Shown here one piece after another: positions 37,400 to 38,219 of a stretch of DNA of 38,219 nt. Under the pieces are notes generated by a model, which saw nothing but the letters and a program-made list of their open reading frames with translations, was not told the origin of the DNA and did no database searches. A program made the translations under genes and the position numbers. The stretch is taken from the IMG/VR virus record IMGVR_UViG_3300008516_000274, positions 1 through 38,219 of that record; one strand, 5' to 3'. This stretch comes from a virus. Within the stretch, counting starts at the first letter, position 1, and every line of letters starts with the position of its first letter.

Positions 37400-37577
37400 C
37401 TTTATTTCACCTCGTTTAGTTTTTTATACTCGCCCAGCCGAACAAACAACAAATACCTTTTAACTTGGTTGTCAGAGGTAAGGTTCTTACATCGTTACAA
37501 GCGTTTGCCCGTTTTAACTTGATGGCCGTTTAGCGTAAGTTACCTAACACACAAGCTCAACAAGTGCTGTTTAGCGA
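37400..37577 (-). other. Non-coding region with 11-bp stem and short repeats
   Basis: No ORF. On the minus strand AGGTAACTTAC (37545-37535) pairs with GTAAG and TTACCT (37490-37486 and 37481-37476) with a four-base bulge. CGCTAAAC occurs twice (near 37572 and 37535) and CAAGTTAAAA twice (near 37520 and 37467). It separates the end of the small-protein operon from the AbrB-like gene, so it probably holds a terminator or operators plus the promoter at 37421-37430. Confidence 0.5.
37421..37430 (-). promoter_or_regulatory. TATA-like box AGTATAAAAA
   Basis: Minus-strand box centred about 27 nt from the ATG at 37399. It follows G-rich sequence (GGCTGGGCG). Same spacing as at the 48-aa gene (1349) and the protease gene (22034). 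Confidence 0.5.
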
Positions 37578-37730
37578 TTATTTTGTCTGCGCCCCTGCTT
37601 TTTCTTTAGTTTTTTCATAGATTATCTTACAATCTTCATCAGCAACTATTACAAATATAAACTCTTCTGTTGGACTATTTATTTTAAATCTTCTTTTGAT
37701 TTCTGATACTGTTATTCTAACTTCTCTCAT
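37578..37730 (-). CDS. Hypothetical 50-aa protein
   Basis: Begins MREVRITVSE and ends EKAGAQTK. Its ATG overlaps the stop of the zinc-finger gene upstream (ATGA), with GAGGTG as binding site. Short beta strands and a basic stretch (EIKRRFKINSPTEEFIFVIV) suggest a small folded protein. Its C-terminal KAGAQTK is encoded by GCAGGGGCGCAG, a relic of the recurrent junction cassette, here not followed by a gene. Confidence 0.66.
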   Translation of the reverse strand: MREVRITVSEIKRRFKINSPTEEFIFVIVADEDCKIIYEKTKEKAGAQTK

Positions 37731-37981
37731 TTCTGCACCTCTGATGTTTCTAAAGACTCTAAATATACAATCCCCTTTCTTGATAAATAACCTTGTTCTC
37801 TGAAAAACTTTATATCTCTTAATGTAAATCTGGCTAATAACTTTCTTTTTTTTAGGTAGTTTGTGTTCGCCTTACAATCACTACAAAACTTATTTATGTA
37901 GTTACTGTGACCACATTCTTTACAAATTGGGAGTATTGCTTCTTCCTCAAATACTCTAATTTCTGTTTTAGTTTCCATCAT
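37727..37981 (-). CDS. Zinc-finger protein (84 aa)
   Basis: C20-x2-C23 (CKEC) and C33-x2-C36 (CSDC) form one zinc site, followed by basic helices (KKRKLLARFTLRDIKFFRE, YLSRKGIVYLESLE) that look like a winged-helix or helix-turn-helix. GGGGTG precedes two adjacent ATGs (37981 and 37978). It may be a DNA-binding regulator of the early or small-protein operon. Confidence 0.7.
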   Translation of the reverse strand: MMETKTEIRVFEEEAILPICKECGHSNYINKFCSDCKANTNYLKKRKLLARFTLRDIKFFREQGYLSRKGIVYLESLETSEVQK

Positions 37982-38160
37982 TCCTGCACCCCTGCTTTCT
38001 TAATCTCTTTGACTTTATCATCAGCTTTATTCCAGTTATCATAAGCTTTCTTCTTGTCATCATAAGCTTTATTCCAGTCATCATAAGCTTTATTCCAGTC
38101 ATCATAAGCTTTCTTCTTGTCATCATTAGCTTTCTCTAAATCTTCTTTTGTGTATTTCAT
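37978..38160 (-). CDS. Heptad-repeat coiled-coil protein (60 aa)
   Basis: After MKYTKEDLEKAND the protein is built from seven-residue units such as KKAYDDW and NKAYDDW, six copies, forming a charged coiled coil or alpha rod, and ends IKKAGVQE. The GGGGTG binding site and an ATGA junction link it to the gene at 42-242 across the circular join. Unit number could vary between strains by slippage, changing the rod length. Function unknown. Confidence 0.72.
   Translation of the reverse strand: MKYTKEDLEKANDDKKKAYDDWNKAYDDWNKAYDDKKKAYDNWNKADDKVKEIKKAGVQE
38017..38142. repeat. Six tandem 21-bp coding repeats
   Basis: Units have the form ATCATAAGCTTNNTNCNNGTC, starting at 38017, 38038, 38059, 38080, 38101 and 38122; units 3 and 4 are identical, as are units 2 and 5. 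Each encodes seven residues of the heptad-repeat protein. The window ends within reach of this array, where assemblers tend to break. Confidence 0.88.
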
Positions 38161-38219
38161 TTCTGCACCCCTGCTTTTTTTAGGAAGAGGGTTTTGTTGA
38201 ATTTATCTCTTAGTCCGCC
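38116..38219. repeat. Terminal direct repeat, right copy
   Basis: Exact second copy of bases 1-104. It carries the start of the repeat-protein gene (ATG at 38160) and the 3' end of the gene that is complete at 42-242, so joining the two copies restores a normal ATGA-coupled gene pair. Confidence 0.93.

Noticed and set aside
38017-38142. Short tandem repeats that might suggest a CRISPR array or origin iterons
   Set aside because: Units are contiguous with no spacers, have a 21-bp period that keeps the reading frame, and encode a regular heptad protein.
1-38219. Retroelement-based diversification, integrase or attachment site
   Set aside because: No reverse transcriptase, template/variable repeat pair, recombinase motif or tRNA-derived direct repeat was found; the single tRNA has no second partial copy in the window.

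Overview
This window looks like the complete genome of a head-tail virus (class Caudoviricetes, siphovirus-like). Its first 104 bases (1-104) are repeated exactly as its last 104 (38116-38219), so it is either a closed circle of about 38,115 bp or a linear genome with a short terminal repeat. Every supported gene lies on the minus strand, so transcription runs from high to low coordinates and would cross the junction. Genes are tightly packed, with many ATGA and TAATG stop/start overlaps, and about fifteen genes encode fewer than 60 residues.

The host is most likely an archaeon, perhaps a DPANN-type lineage, but this is inference. Supporting signs: TATA-like boxes centred about 27 nt before some start codons, the spacing of leaderless archaeal transcripts; a tRNA-Pro without an encoded CCA end; many mini zinc-ribbon proteins; and secreted, N-glycosylation-sequon-rich, Cys-paired Ig-like proteins. 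Shine-Dalgarno sites (GGAGG, GAGGTGA and a G-rich GGGGTG variant) are also common. A bacterial host is not excluded.

Layout in transcription order. (1) 37.4-30.5 kb: early/DNA-metabolism region with an AbrB-like protein, a single-strand-annealing-like protein with a zinc ribbon, a membrane Cys-rich protein, a 497-residue ParB-like protein, a PD-(D/E)XK-like nuclease, a DNA methyltransferase with four SPP(Y/F) motifs, and a second ParB-like protein. (2) 30.5-28.4 kb: terminase small and large subunits. (3) 28.4-24.5 kb: zinc-ribbon and coiled-coil proteins, an HNH endonuclease, portal and MuF-like protein; two intergenic leaders here can fold so as to cover a ribosome binding site. (4) 24.5-18.5 kb: LamG-domain protein, fused prohead protease-scaffold, HK97-fold major capsid protein, decoration-like proteins. 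(5) 18.5-14.3 kb: head-tail connectors, tail tube, and a tail-assembly-chaperone pair joined by a predicted programmed -1 frameshift. (6) 14.3-4.9 kb: short tape measure, tail hub, then adhesins and spikes including a paralogous pair, one copy carrying a large inserted domain. (7) 4.9-4.25 kb: two small membrane proteins (holin-like by position), a Cys-rich protein and tRNA-Pro. (8) 4.25-3.74 kb: the largest non-coding region, with two 34-bp inverted repeats, a candidate origin or operator. (9) 3.74 kb to 0 and across the junction to 37.6 kb: an operon of small proteins starting with a small beta-barrel protein and a ribbon-helix-helix regulator.

I see no DNA polymerase, primase, helicase, integrase, ParA or recognisable lysin. 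Replication is probably host-dependent, and two ParB-like proteins without an integrase leave open a plasmid-like carrier state. Points most worth a second look: the four-motif methyltransferase, the frameshift, the inverted-repeat/RHH region, the RBS-covering leaders, the tail-spike domain insertion, and genes that seem to lack a canonical start codon.
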